Below are positions 1 to 8,737 of a DNA stretch of 64,000 nt, one piece after another. The stretch is from Clostridiales bacterium (GTDB lineage: Bacteria; Bacillota; Clostridia; Oscillospirales; Oscillospiraceae). The DNA lies in the NCBI GenBank assembly GCA_902363045.1, contig CABIYX010000008.1, positions 24,649-88,648 of the forward strand, in the 5' to 3' direction. Both the position numbers and the translations under genes were made by a program. Position 1 is the first letter of the stretch. Every line of letters begins with the position of its first letter. Below the pieces are notes generated by a model. That model was not told the DNA's origin. It ran no database searches and worked only from the letters and a program-made list of their open reading frames with translations.

Positions 1-725
1 ATGTCGATGGCGCTGCCCGCGCCCTCAGCTACCACCACCATATAGTGGGTAGAGCCGGCCAGGCGGGCCCGGCGGATCTTTTCCACCACGTCGTTTTCAA
101 AGTCTACTTCACGCTCTGGAATGAGGACTGCGGTGGCTCCCACTGCGATGCCCACATACAGGGCGAGGTAACCGGCGTGGCGGCCCATCACCTCCACCAC
201 CGAGCAGCGCTCATGGGCCTGCATGGTGTCCCGCAGCTTGTCAATGCACTCCACAGCGGTATTGCAGGCGGTGTCGAATCCAATGGTATAGTGTGAGCAG
301 CCGATGTCGTTGTCGATGGTGGCCGGGATGCCCACCACTCTGAGTTGCTCCCCCTGGGCCGCGGCCTGACGGGACAGGGCCAACGCGCCGCGGAAGGTGC
401 CGTCTCCGCCGATGGCCACGATCCCGTCCAGGCCCAGCAGCTTACAGGTGGTCAGCGCCTGGGCGCGGCCCTCCTCGTGCATGAATTCCCGGCTGCGCGC
501 AGTGTAAAGCACCGTGCCGCCCTTGTCGATGATGTGGCTGACGCTGGCGGCGTCCATTTGAATGAAGTCGCTGTTGATCAGCCCGTTCCAGCCTCTGCGG
601 ATGCCGACGCACTCCACACCGCGTCCCACAGCCGTCCGCACCACGGCACGCACCGCAGCGTTCATGCCCGGCGCGTCGCCTCCGCTGGTCAACACGCCAA
701 TACGCTTTACCTTACTGTCCATCAT
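1..725 (-). CDS. pfkA: 6-phosphofructokinase (5' part; C-terminus outside window)
   Basis: ATP-dependent 6-phosphofructokinase, the committed step of glycolysis in the cytoplasm. The visible 241 codons hold the N-terminal glycine-rich motif GGDAPG (residues about 15-20), the GGDGT motif (106-110), TIDND (136-140, with the catalytic Asp of the family at 138) and MGRHAG (180-185). Family members are about 320 residues, so roughly the last 80 residues lie beyond base 1. Two ATG codons follow each other; the upstream one at 725 is chosen because AAGGAGG lies 6 bases before it. A sigma-A-like promoter lies about 105-135 bases upstream. Identification is secure; whether it uses ATP or pyrophosphate was not tested, although the GGDGT form is typical of ATP-PFK. 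Confidence 0.96.
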   Translation of the reverse strand, partial: MMDSKVKRIGVLTSGGDAPGMNAAVRAVVRTAVGRGVECVGIRRGWNGLINSDFIQMDAASVSHIIDKGGTVLYTARSREFMHEEGRAQALTTCKLLGLDGIVAIGGDGTFRGALALSRQAAAQGEQLRVVGIPATIDNDIGCSHYTIGFDTACNTAVECIDKLRDTMQAHERCSVVEVMGRHAGYLALYVGIAVGATAVLIPEREVDFENDVVEKIRRARLAGSTHYMVVVAEGAGSAID

Positions 726-829
726 TTGGCTCCTCCTTGCCGAAATCATTTCCGAGTCTGCGCATTTCTTTTATTATGGTCCTTCTTATTTCAAAAGAGC
801 AGGACAGATATGCCTGTAATTACGGACTT

Positions 830-859
830 ATTATGTCACGCCCCCTTTCTTTCTGTCAA
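830..859 (-). promoter_or_regulatory. sigma-A promoter of pfkA
   Basis: On the minus strand TTGACA (859-854) is followed after 18 bases by CATAAT (835-830). It points toward pfkA and would give a leader of about 100 bases. Confidence 0.6.
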
Positions 860-954
860 GTGAAATTCAGACCTTCCGAAAGAACGAAAAAAGGGGGGCC
901 TGGAGCGCCCTGAAAACGGTCGAAAAAATATTCCAACTTTTTTTCATTTTCCTG

Positions 955-983
955 TTGACAACTGGCGGAAGATTTAGTATACT
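955..983 (+). promoter_or_regulatory. sigma-A promoter of the tRNA cluster
   Basis: A consensus TTGACA (955-960) and TATACT (978-983) are separated by exactly 17 bases, about 33 bases upstream of the first tRNA. This is a strong stable-RNA type promoter that probably drives all five tRNAs, since no other promoter is evident in the short gaps. Confidence 0.85.
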
Positions 984-1015
984 AACGAAGCCGTCGCAAG
1001 AGCGGCGACCCACTC

Positions 1016-1091
1016 GGGAGCATAGCTCAGCTGGTAGAGCACATGCCTTACAAGCATGGGGTCACAGGTTCGAGCCCTGTTGTTCCCACCA
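1016..1091 (+). tRNA. tRNA-Val (anticodon TAC)
   Basis: A full cloverleaf: the 7-bp acceptor GGGAGCA pairs with TGTTCCC (one G-T), the TTCGAGC T-arm is present, and CCA is encoded at 1089-1091. The anticodon TAC is at 1049-1051 in a seven-base loop. First gene of the tRNA cluster. Confidence 0.96.
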
Positions 1092-1106
1092 TCCCCCTAA
1101 CTACCT

Positions 1107-1183
<77 letters not shown>

Positions 1184-1233
1184 CTTACTTTCTTTTGAAA
1201 AGAAGTTTGCTTCCTCTTTTGAAAGAAAGAAAT

Positions 1234-1309
<76 letters not shown>

Positions 1310-1346
1310 ACCAAAAAGTCCTGGAAGCTCGGCTTCCAGGCAACCT

Positions 1347-1422
1347 GCGAGTGTAGCTCATCTGGTAGAGCGCCACCTTGCCAAGGTGGAGGTAGCGAGT
1401 TCGAGCCTCGTCACTCGCTCCA
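1347..1422 (+). tRNA. tRNA-Gly (anticodon GCC)
   Basis: The acceptor GCGAGTG pairs with CACTCGC and CCA is encoded at 1420-1422. The anticodon GCC is at 1380-1382 between perfectly paired CCACC/GGTGG arms. Confidence 0.96.
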
Positions 1423-1450
1423 ATTTTTCTGGAGCGTCCCTGCTCCATTC

Positions 1451-1525
1451 GGTGCCATAGCCAAGTGGTAAGGCAGAGCTCTGCAAAAGCTCCACTCCCC
1501 AGTTCAAATCTGGGTGGCACCTCCA
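1451..1525 (+). tRNA. tRNA-Cys (anticodon GCA)
   Basis: The acceptor GGTGCCA pairs with TGGCACC, with encoded CCA at 1523-1525. The anticodon GCA is at 1483-1485. It is the last tRNA of the cluster and abuts the terminator hairpin. Confidence 0.96.
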
Positions 1526-1561
1526 AAAAGAAACACCAGCCATAGGCTGGTGTTTCTTTTT
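1525..1561 (+). terminator. terminator of the tRNA cluster
   Basis: A perfect 17-bp inverted repeat (1525-1541 with 1545-1561) with a 3-base loop ends in CTTTTT on the top strand. It starts at the last base of tRNA-Cys. Confidence 0.85.
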
Positions 1562-1973
1562 GGATGCCTGGGAAATTTCAAATGCTCGGGTGAAATGAAT
1601 TCGCCCTCCGCCGAGGTTTTGCCTTCGGCAAAACACTCGCACGGCGCACTCGCGCCGCCGGCCAGAAGGCCGGGCGGGGACAGGCCTGTTCCCTTGCAGC
1701 GGGTTTGAAAATGTTCAAATTGTCGTAACTGCTCGTAAAAATAACCACACCATCAAGTGTGGTTATTTTTATGGATACCATCAGAGATTCAGATGCCAGG
1801 GCACCAAGCTTTTACGTTGCAAAATGCTTGTATGGCGCAAACACGCCGCCCTGCTGTGCGGCGAATTTGTTGCACGATTTTTAGAGTTGACAGCCGCTGC
1901 TGCCTTCTCGTCAGAGACATCCTATTTGAATAAGATTGCTGCTGCCTGCCGTAGTACTGCTCTGGTTCTGTCC
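1562..1973. other. gene-free stretch rich in hairpins behind the tRNA cluster
   Basis: No convincing gene is seen: the short ORFs on either strand lack ribosome binding sites and family features. It holds several inverted repeats: GTTTTGCC-TTC-GGCAAAAC at 1617-1635, a CCGGCC...GGCCGG element near 1660-1675, and a perfect 15-bp hairpin at 1736-1750/1757-1771 ending in TTTTTA. The last could be another terminator in either direction. The sequence may be the remnant of an element that once lay next to the tRNAs. Confidence 0.5.
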
Positions 1974-2023
1974 ATAAAAACCGGCTCATAATTTCTGAGT
2001 GGAAATTTTGAGCCGGTTTTTAT
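1974..2023 (-). terminator. terminator at the end of the peptide/sugar operon
   Basis: A perfect 15-bp outer stem (1974-1988 with 2009-2023) and a 6-bp inner stem (1990-1995 with 2002-2007) lie just past the stop codon of the M24 peptidase. On the minus strand the stem runs into a U-rich end. The symmetry would allow function in both directions. Confidence 0.75.
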
Positions 2024-2060
2024 TTCTTGTGTTTCCTTATCCTGTTGATTTGTATATGAG

Positions 2061-3164
2061 TCAGGTGTAGCAAATTAATGTTCGGGGATAGTTGTGCAAC
2101 ACCTCCGCACCCTTCTCAGTCATCAATATCAGATCTTCGATCCGAACACCAAACCGCCCGGGTAGATAAATTCCAGGTTCCACAGAGAATGCCATGCCTG
2201 GTTGAAGCTCTGTCTGTTCCCCTTCTGCCGCATTGGGCTCCTCATGTACATCAATGCCGACCCCATGTCCAGTCCGGTGGATAAAATAGGGGCCATAACC
2301 AGCCGATTCGATCACATGGCGCGCTGCCCGGTCCACCTCCTGCAACGGATTTCCCAAGACAGCGGCCTCCTTTGCTGCGGCGTTGGCCTGGCAGACGATC
2401 TCGTGAACTCGGACAAATTCCGGATCTGGATCGCCAAACCAAAACGTCCGGGTCATATCGGAATAATATCCCTGATATGTCCCTCCAAAGTCCACCAGGA
2501 GGCAGTTTCCCTGTTCGATACGTCCCAGCCGCCCGGTATAGTGCGGATCCGCTGCGTGGGGACCGGCGCAGATGCACGCACCGGGTTCATCCAGTCCCAA
2601 CGCCGTCATCTCGTAAGAAAGCCGCGCAAAAAATTCTGCCTCTGTCTGGCCTGCCCACTGGCCACCGTCTTCCATCACCCGTCTGAGGGCCTCATCGCTC
2701 CGGTGGCAGGCTTCTCTTATGCGTGCACATTCCTCTGCATCCTTATAGGCCCGCAGGGAATCCAGAAGCTGGCTTGCGGAGTAGAAACGGCTCTTAGAGA
2801 GGATGTCCATCAGCGGAAACAAATACCTGGCCTGAGTGGATTGATCCACTGCGATCTTGTTCAAGGGATATTTCCGGCGCTTCAGTTCGCGGGCTAAAAG
2901 GGGATAGGGGTCCTCTCCATCGCTCCAAAAAATTTGATTGCCGTCAAATATATCTAAAACTTCTGCGGCATAGAGGCGGTTCGCCAGGATAAATGGTTCG
3001 CTATGAGGTGACAGCGCCAATACGAACAGGCGCTCGTCCACAATCGGTCCCTGACCCAGCACATACTTCAATCCGGATGACGGTGTTAGCAGCAGTGTAT
3101 CGATTTTTGAGTTTCCCATGGCCCGCATGACACGCTCTATGCGGTTCGTCATATTCACACTCAT
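2061..3164 (-). CDS. M24 family metallopeptidase (Xaa-Pro aminopeptidase/dipeptidase-like)
   Basis: A 367-residue creatinase/prolidase-type enzyme (PepP/PepQ group) expected to remove residues next to proline or split Xaa-Pro dipeptides in the cytoplasm. Residues 1-135 form the creatinase N-terminal domain; the C-terminal pita-bread domain shows all five metal ligands: Asp225, Asp236, His300, Glu329 and Glu343. The start at 3164 is chosen because its ATG overlaps the stop of the upstream ATPase gene (ATGA), typical of translational coupling; an ATG at 3152 is an alternative. It is the last gene of the ten-gene operon and would process peptides brought in by the importer. Substrate specificity cannot be read from the sequence. 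Confidence 0.9.
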   Translation of the reverse strand: MSVNMTNRIERVMRAMGNSKIDTLLLTPSSGLKYVLGQGPIVDERLFVLALSPHSEPFILANRLYAAEVLDIFDGNQIFWSDGEDPYPLLARELKRRKYPLNKIAVDQSTQARYLFPLMDILSKSRFYSASQLLDSLRAYKDAEECARIREACHRSDEALRRVMEDGGQWAGQTEAEFFARLSYEMTALGLDEPGACICAGPHAADPHYTGRLGRIEQGNCLLVDFGGTYQGYYSDMTRTFWFGDPDPEFVRVHEIVCQANAAAKEAAVLGNPLQEVDRAARHVIESAGYGPYFIHRTGHGVGIDVHEEPNAAEGEQTELQPGMAFSVEPGIYLPGRFGVRIEDLILMTEKGAEVLHNYPRTLICYT

Positions 3165-4153
3165 CTCAGGATTCCTCTGGCCTGTGCCAAGGGATAGTGA
3201 CAGGCCACCAGATGGCCGCCGCCTGCATCCTGCAATTCCGGACTTTGTGTAAGGCACTTTTCCTGACAATATTTACACCTTGGATGGAAACGGCAGCCTT
3301 GAGGCAGATTAGTCGGGCTGGGCATATCGCCTTCCAGGAGCGGGCCGTCATCCGTTCTCAAATCTGGGTCCGGAATCGGAACGGCTGCCATCAAACCCTC
3401 TGTATAGGGATGCATTGGCCTGCTGAACAGCGTGGTCTTATCCGCTTGTTCCACGATCTTTCCTAGGTACATGACTGCGACCTGGCTGCTGATGTGCTGC
3501 ACTGTGGGAAGACCATGGGCGATGAAAATATAGGTCAGATGAAACTGTTTCTGCAAATCGGAGAGAAGATTCAGGATCTGTGCCTGGATCGATACGTCCA
3601 GAGCTGATACTGGCTCATCACAAATAATGAGCTTAGGCCGAAGTGCCAGAGCCCGTGCGATCCCGATTCTCTGCCTCTGTCCGCCTGAAAATTCGTGGGG
3701 ATAGCGGTCAGCATATTCCCGCGGCAGGCCGACAGCATCCATCAGCTTCCATACCTCGCGTTCCAGTTCTTCTTTTGGGCAGATCTTGTGGACCACCAGC
3801 GGTTCCGCAATGATGTTCTTCACGCGCATACGCGGGTTCAGCGAAGAAAATGGATCTTGGAAGATCATTTGAATATCTCGCCGCAATCCGCGCAGCTCCT
3901 TCTGACTCATCTGAGCCAGGTCCTTTCCCTCAAAGAGAATGCGTCCCTCCGTCGGGGTCAGAAGACGAATGATGCTGTTTCCGCAAGTGGACTTTCCACA
4001 GCCAGATTCTCCTACGATCCCGAGGGTTTCTCCTTCTTTGAGACGAAAACTGACCCCATCTACTGCTTTCAGAATTTTTTTATTTTTATGAAAGCCACGG
4101 CCCACAGGAAAGTGGACTTTTAGGTTTTCAACCTCAAGCAAATAATCGCTCAT
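3161..4153 (-). CDS. peptide ABC importer ATP-binding protein (OppF/DppF type)
   Basis: The second ATPase subunit of an oligopeptide/dipeptide-type importer, 330 residues. Walker [10 protein letters not shown] lies at 48-56, the ABC signature SGGQRQR at 156-162, and Walker B LIICDEP at 175-181 with the switch His at 213. The usual D after the switch His is G here (IAHGL). The C-terminal oligopeptide-transporter extension carries the Cys cluster CRFHPRCKYCQEKC. The start overlaps the OppD-type gene by 4 bases and the end overlaps the M24 peptidase by 4, so it is translationally coupled on both sides. Confidence 0.93.
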   Translation of the reverse strand: MSDYLLEVENLKVHFPVGRGFHKNKKILKAVDGVSFRLKEGETLGIVGESGCGKSTCGNSIIRLLTPTEGRILFEGKDLAQMSQKELRGLRRDIQMIFQDPFSSLNPRMRVKNIIAEPLVVHKICPKEELEREVWKLMDAVGLPREYADRYPHEFSGGQRQRIGIARALALRPKLIICDEPVSALDVSIQAQILNLLSDLQKQFHLTYIFIAHGLPTVQHISSQVAVMYLGKIVEQADKTTLFSRPMHPYTEGLMAAVPIPDPDLRTDDGPLLEGDMPSPTNLPQGCRFHPRCKYCQEKCLTQSPELQDAGGGHLVACHYPLAQARGILR

Positions 4154-5148
4154 GCTTGCTCACCTCCCGCGCGAATACATCTGGCATAGTGCCCCGGACA
4201 GTCCCCAACCGAACGCAGCTGAGGAATTGTTGCGCGGCAGGTGTCACAGGCATAGGGACAGCGCGGCGCAAACCGGCAGCCTTTTGGCATCTTGCTCAGC
4301 GTGGGTACGACACCGTCGATCGTCTCCAGTCGATCGGCAATTTCGTGTACGCGGACAGTGCTGTTCAGAAGGCCCCTGGTATAGGGATGGACCGGATTGT
4401 GAAAAATGCTTCTCACATCTGCCTCCTCCACCACCTGTCCGGCATACATGACCATGACCCGGTCTGCGGTCTCAGCAATAACGCCTAGATCATGGGTAAT
4501 GAACATGATCGCTGTTTCATATTCCTTTTGCAGACCTTTCATCAAGCTGAGGATCTGCGCCTGAATGGTGACGTCCAGAGCGGTCGTAGGTTCATCCGCA
4601 ATCAGCAGTGCCGGATTACAGACCATAGCAATGGCGATCATAACACGCTGCCGCATTCCGCCGGATAAAAATGCGGGATAGTTTTTATACACACCTTCGG
4701 GATCTGGTATCCCAGTCTTTTTCAGCATCTCAATACAGACGGCTTTGCAATCTGTTCTGCTGATCCCGGGAGTGTGTATTTTGACCTGCTCATAAATTTG
4801 ACTTCCAACGGTCAACAGCGGATTCAGCGAGGTCAGCGGTTCCTGAAAGATCATCGCCATACCGCTTCCGCGTAGCTTCCGTCGTTCCTCCCTGGAGATT
4901 CGGGAAATGTCCTTGCCCTTGAATTTGATATACTCGGCCTCGTAGCCGCCGGGGGGCTCGATCAGTCCCATGACGGAAAGAGAGGTCACGCTTTTACCGC
5001 AGCCGGACTCGCCTACGATCCCCAGTACTTCGCCCTGCTTGACGTGGAAATCAAGCCCCTTGATGGCATCCAGGCGGCCATGCTGGGTTTTGAAATAGAC
5101 GTTCAGTCCTTTTACATCAAGGATATACTTTTCATCCAAAATGGTCAC
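4150..5148 (-). CDS. peptide ABC importer ATP-binding protein (OppD/DppD type)
   Basis: The first ATPase of the importer, 332 residues. It shows Walker A GESGCGKS (46-53), the signature SGGMRQRV, Walker [13 protein letters not shown] and the switch ITHDLGVI. The C-terminal OppD/F extension includes the [14 protein letters not shown] cluster, often an iron-sulphur site in this subfamily. It follows the OppC-type gene by 6 bases and overlaps the next gene by 4 bases. Confidence 0.93.
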   Translation of the reverse strand: MTILDEKYILDVKGLNVYFKTQHGRLDAIKGLDFHVKQGEVLGIVGESGCGKSVTSLSVMGLIEPPGGYEAEYIKFKGKDISRISREERRKLRGSGMAMIFQEPLTSLNPLLTVGSQIYEQVKIHTPGISRTDCKAVCIEMLKKTGIPDPEGVYKNYPAFLSGGMRQRVMIAIAMVCNPALLIADEPTTALDVTIQAQILSLMKGLQKEYETAIMFITHDLGVIAETADRVMVMYAGQVVEEADVRSIFHNPVHPYTRGLLNSTVRVHEIADRLETIDGVVPTLSKMPKGCRFAPRCPYACDTCRATIPQLRSVGDCPGHYARCIRAGGEQA

Positions 5149-5154
5149 CCGCCT

Positions 5155-6084
5155 TTATCGAATTCCTTGGTTTTTGGGGTCCAGCACGTCCCGGAGCCAG
5201 TTGCCCAGAAACATGATCCCCAGTACTGTCACTGTAATTGCCACACCTGGGAAGGTGCAAACCCACCAGTTAGTTGCCAGATAATTTCGGCCATCTGCCA
5301 GCATTACCCCCCAAGAGACATCGGGCGGCTGGATGCCAAGGCCCAAAAAACTCATGGTAGCCTCAATAATAATGGAGCTTGCCACAGAGATGGTGGATAC
5401 CACAATGAACTGCGCAAATACATTTGGAAGAATATGACGCATCAAGATGGCGCCGTCTCCGGCTCCGATGGTACGGCTGGCCTTTACAAATTCTTTCTCT
5501 TTCAAGGTCAGGACTTCGCCTCGGATCAGACGGGCATAAGACACCCAATTGGTCACACCGATCACCATAATCAGAGTGAGTACGCTGGGGCCAAGTACAA
5601 ACAGCACCACCATGGCCAACAGGATACGCGGAATGGCATGAAACGCGTCTGCCACGCGCATGATCACACTGTCGATCCAGCTTCCATAATAGCCTGCGAC
5701 AAGCCCCAGCGAAGTACCAATCACACCGGCTACCACAACAGAAAAGATGCCGACCAGAAGAGAGACCCGTGCACCGACCAGAATACGAGTCAGAAGATCT
5801 CTCCCCAGGCTGTCTGTCCCCAGAAGATGTGCCATGCTTCCGCCTTCGCACCATGCCGGCGGGATCAACTTATCTGCATATACGATTTTTGCCGGATCGT
5901 AAGGTGAGATGACCCCAGCCAACAGGGAACTGAGAATGACTAAAACGATAATTATAAATCCAACTGTACCAACGGGGCTTTTGAACAGCAGTTCCATCCA
6001 GTAGCGGACTCCTCTGCGGTCGGCTTCCGACTCCCAAGGTTCCCGTGTTCCGGTGGGAGCGGCTTGATTGATCTTTGTTTTCAT
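5155..6084 (-). CDS. peptide ABC importer permease (OppC/DppC type)
   Basis: An inner-membrane permease of 309 residues. A cytoplasmic N-terminus is followed by a first membrane helix (residues about 38-60), a periplasm-type loop containing HLLGTDSLGRDLL (typical of OppC/DppC), and five more helices. The EAA-like motif is VKASRTIGAGDGAILMRHIL. It pairs with the OppB-type permease 13 bases upstream. Confidence 0.92.
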   Translation of the reverse strand: MKTKINQAAPTGTREPWESEADRRGVRYWMELLFKSPVGTVGFIIIVLVILSSLLAGVISPYDPAKIVYADKLIPPAWCEGGSMAHLLGTDSLGRDLLTRILVGARVSLLVGIFSVVVAGVIGTSLGLVAGYYGSWIDSVIMRVADAFHAIPRILLAMVVLFVLGPSVLTLIMVIGVTNWVSYARLIRGEVLTLKEKEFVKASRTIGAGDGAILMRHILPNVFAQFIVVSTISVASSIIIEATMSFLGLGIQPPDVSWGVMLADGRNYLATNWWVCTFPGVAITVTVLGIMFLGNWLRDVLDPKNQGIR

Positions 6085-6097
6085 GTCGTCCCTCCCG

Positions 6098-7012
6098 TTA
6101 GTAGCGGATACGCGGGTCGATCAGTGCATACAGAATATCGGCCACCAAATTGGCTACGATCGTGATCAGTGAGATGAAAACCACACATGCCTGCACAACG
6201 CACATATCCTTGCCGTTGATACACTGGATCAGAAGCTGCCCCAGTCCCGGCCAGGCAAACACAGTCTCCGTAATCAGGGATCCACCGATCAGATTGGGGA
6301 CCTGAAGCGCCAGAATCGTCACCACAGGAATCAGTGCGTTTTTGAAGGCGTGCTTATATACAATAACCCGCTCCTTTAAGCCCTTGCTTCTGGCGGTGCG
6401 GATATAATCCTCGTGCATAATTTCCAGCATACTGGAACGGACCAGCGGAATGATCTGGGCTGCGGTAACGATAGAGAGAGTTGATACCGGCAACACTAGG
6501 TTTTTCCAATCTCCTGGTCCCGACACTGGCAGCCATTGCAATATGACCCCAAACAGTAAAATCAGCATAATGCCGATCCAAAAGCTTGGCATTGCTTGTC
6601 CGACCACTGCCAGCCCGTTGACGAAAACATCTAAAACCGTATCTTTTGTCCTTGCGCACAATACGCCCAAGACAACGCCTAAAACCGTGGATACCAGCAG
6701 AGAGAGCGTTGCAAGCTGCAAGGTAGCGGGCAGCTTTTCCATCACGACCTCAGTTGCCTCCTGGCCATAACGCAGGCTGATGCCAAAACGTCCATGGACC
6801 AAATCGCTCAGAAAAATACCATATTGCTCTAAATATGGTTTGTTCAGGCCTAATGCCTCACGCAATTCTTGCCGGTCTTCCGGCGTTGCCTCGGGTGGCA
6901 GCATGGTATTGACCGGGTCACCTGAGACTCGAACCAGGAAAAATACGATAAATGTGATAATAAACAGCACTGGAATGATCTCCAAGATGCGCTTTACAAT
7001 GTATCTCCCCAC
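6098..7012 (-). CDS. peptide ABC importer permease (OppB/DppB type)
   Basis: A permease of 304 residues with the N-terminal helix at about residues 10-30, the OppB signature region GLNKPYLEQYGIFL, and the EAA loop around YIRTARSKGLKERVIVYKHA. It ends in the family-typical ALIDPRIRY. It lies 91 bases after the binding-protein gene, the gap holding a strong hairpin. Confidence 0.92.
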   Translation of the reverse strand: MGRYIVKRILEIIPVLFIITFIVFFLVRVSGDPVNTMLPPEATPEDRQELREALGLNKPYLEQYGIFLSDLVHGRFGISLRYGQEATEVVMEKLPATLQLATLSLLVSTVLGVVLGVLCARTKDTVLDVFVNGLAVVGQAMPSFWIGIMLILLFGVILQWLPVSGPGDWKNLVLPVSTLSIVTAAQIIPLVRSSMLEIMHEDYIRTARSKGLKERVIVYKHAFKNALIPVVTILALQVPNLIGGSLITETVFAWPGLGQLLIQCINGKDMCVVQACVVFISLITIVANLVADILYALIDPRIRY

Positions 7013-7053
7013 AGTATCACCTCTTTCAACAGACTGAGTGCGTCCTCTGATTG

Positions 7054-7088
7054 CCGTGCAGGGACCGGATGATCCGGTCCCTGCACGG
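7054..7088 (-). repeat. stem-loop between binding protein and permease genes
   Basis: A perfect 15-bp inverted repeat (7054-7068 with 7074-7088) with a 5-base loop sits in the 91-base gap. No T-run follows on the minus strand, so it is more likely an mRNA stabiliser or partial terminator than a full stop. Such elements often keep the binding protein in excess over the permeases. Confidence 0.6.
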
Positions 7089-7103
7089 CGTTGACAGCTT
7101 GGA

Positions 7104-8693
7104 TTATTCAGCGCGGGTGATAGTGTTCAGGTTGAACACCTCATCCAGACGGCCAACAAAGTTGATGCCGTCGCGGACGCCGTAAGCAGATTTCAAATTG
7201 ACCAGATTGGAGTAGGGGACTTCCTCTGCTGCGATCTGCTGCGCCTCTTCGATCTGAGCGACACGCTCCTCCAAATTCATATTGGCCATGGCGGAGGAAT
7301 ACAGCTCGTTCATACGGGGGTTGTTGTAATCGGTCTCGCCCATAGAGAAATCGGGAGTGTAGCAGGCAATGGCATAGATCCCATCGAAGAAGTTGTCGCC
7401 AAAGCAGTACATAGCGGCATCCTTAAATTCACGGGGGCTGAGGATATTCACATAAGTAGTGGAGTCATACAGCTGCAGATCGACCTGGATCCCGACATTT
7501 TCCATCAGCATAGATGCTACGGCCTGGCACACATCGCTGTCCATGGTATAGCGGCCGTTGGGGCCTTCCAGGCCAAGTGTAAAGCGGATCCCGTCCTCGC
7601 CGCGGGGATAACCAGCCTCATCGAGCAGCTTGTTGGCCTTCTCCACATCAAAGTTATACTTGCCATACAGATCGGCATCCTGGCCAACCACGCCGTTGGC
7701 TACACGGGTCAGAGTAGGAACACCAGCTCCATCCAGAACAGCCTCAGCAATCAGAGAATCGTCAATGGCGTAGTCGATTGCCTGGCGTACTCGAACATCG
7801 GCGGTCTCATTGCCCTCGCTGCACTTCATGCCCAGCATATAGACGCGGGTGCTTTCGCCCATCAGGACGGAGGTGCCGTCATTGCTGTTGATACGCTCCC
7901 ATTCGTTGGGGGAGACGTTATTGATAATATCCACGCCGCCGGCCAACAGCTCGCCTACGCGGGTAGAAGCCTCGGGGATCACGCGGAAAACCACCTGGTC
8001 CCAGTCATCGTTCAGCTCGCCATAGTAATCAGGATTGGGTTCCATCACAACTTCCTGGTCCTTGGTGTAGCTGACAAAACGATAGGCGCCGGATCCCACA
8101 GGAGCCTTGAGGAAGCCGTCCATACCGACCTCTTCGATGTAGTTCTTGGGAAGAATATCGCCGCCGGACTTGGAAAGCAGGGCCTCCAGAGCGGGGTAGG
8201 GCTCCCAGGTCTTAATGTTGAAGTGATAGTCGTCAATGATCTCCACGGATTCTATGTTTTTCCAGTGGGGATACTCCATCAGAGTTTCGTCCTTGGCCGC
8301 TCGCTCAATGGAATATTTCACATCGGCAGAAGTCAGGGGATCGCCATTGTGGAACACCACATCGTCCCGGATCGTAAAAGTCCAAGTGGTATCATCTACA
8401 ATAGAATACTCCGTTACCAGATCCTTGACGATGTTCATATCATCATCCCGGCGGAGGAGCTTGCTGTACATATTCGCGACAACACAGGTGGTCGCGGTGG
8501 ACAGCAGGGCCTGGGGGTCCATGGTCTGGGGGTCGGCGGCCAAACCGATGGTCAAGGTGCGGTCTTCCACAGCCTGTGCTCCGCTTCCGGAGCCAGAGGA
8601 CTGCGCGCTGCCTTGCGAGGGAGAACCGCAGGAGGTCAGCAGGATGGACAGTGCCATAGTGCCAGCCAGGAGCATTGACAATTTCTTTTTCAT
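7104..8693 (-). CDS. peptide ABC importer substrate-binding lipoprotein (SBP family 5)
   Basis: The extracytoplasmic binding protein of the importer, 529 residues. It starts with a lipoprotein signal peptide whose lipobox ends LLTSC (Cys22), followed by a Ser/Gly-rich tether. The family-5 body shows TLTIGLAADPQTMDPQ near the N-terminus and the VVFHNGDPLTSADVKYS segment near residues 110-130. Ligand class (dipeptide, oligopeptide, glutathione-like, or other) cannot be fixed from the sequence because family 5 is broad. It is the first importer gene, 44 bases after the M20 dipeptidase gene. Confidence 0.93.
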   Translation of the reverse strand: MKKKLSMLLAGTMALSILLTSCGSPSQGSAQSSGSGSGAQAVEDRTLTIGLAADPQTMDPQALLSTATTCVVANMYSKLLRRDDDMNIVKDLVTEYSIVDDTTWTFTIRDDVVFHNGDPLTSADVKYSIERAAKDETLMEYPHWKNIESVEIIDDYHFNIKTWEPYPALEALLSKSGGDILPKNYIEEVGMDGFLKAPVGSGAYRFVSYTKDQEVVMEPNPDYYGELNDDWDQVVFRVIPEASTRVGELLAGGVDIINNVSPNEWERINSNDGTSVLMGESTRVYMLGMKCSEGNETADVRVRQAIDYAIDDSLIAEAVLDGAGVPTLTRVANGVVGQDADLYGKYNFDVEKANKLLDEAGYPRGEDGIRFTLGLEGPNGRYTMDSDVCQAVASMLMENVGIQVDLQLYDSTTYVNILSPREFKDAAMYCFGDNFFDGIYAIACYTPDFSMGETDYNNPRMNELYSSAMANMNLEERVAQIEEAQQIAAEEVPYSNLVNLKSAYGVRDGINFVGRLDEVFNLNTITRAE

Positions 8694-8737
8694 TCGTTTC
8701 TCATCCTTTCTGATTTTATCAAAACAGCTGCACTGCT

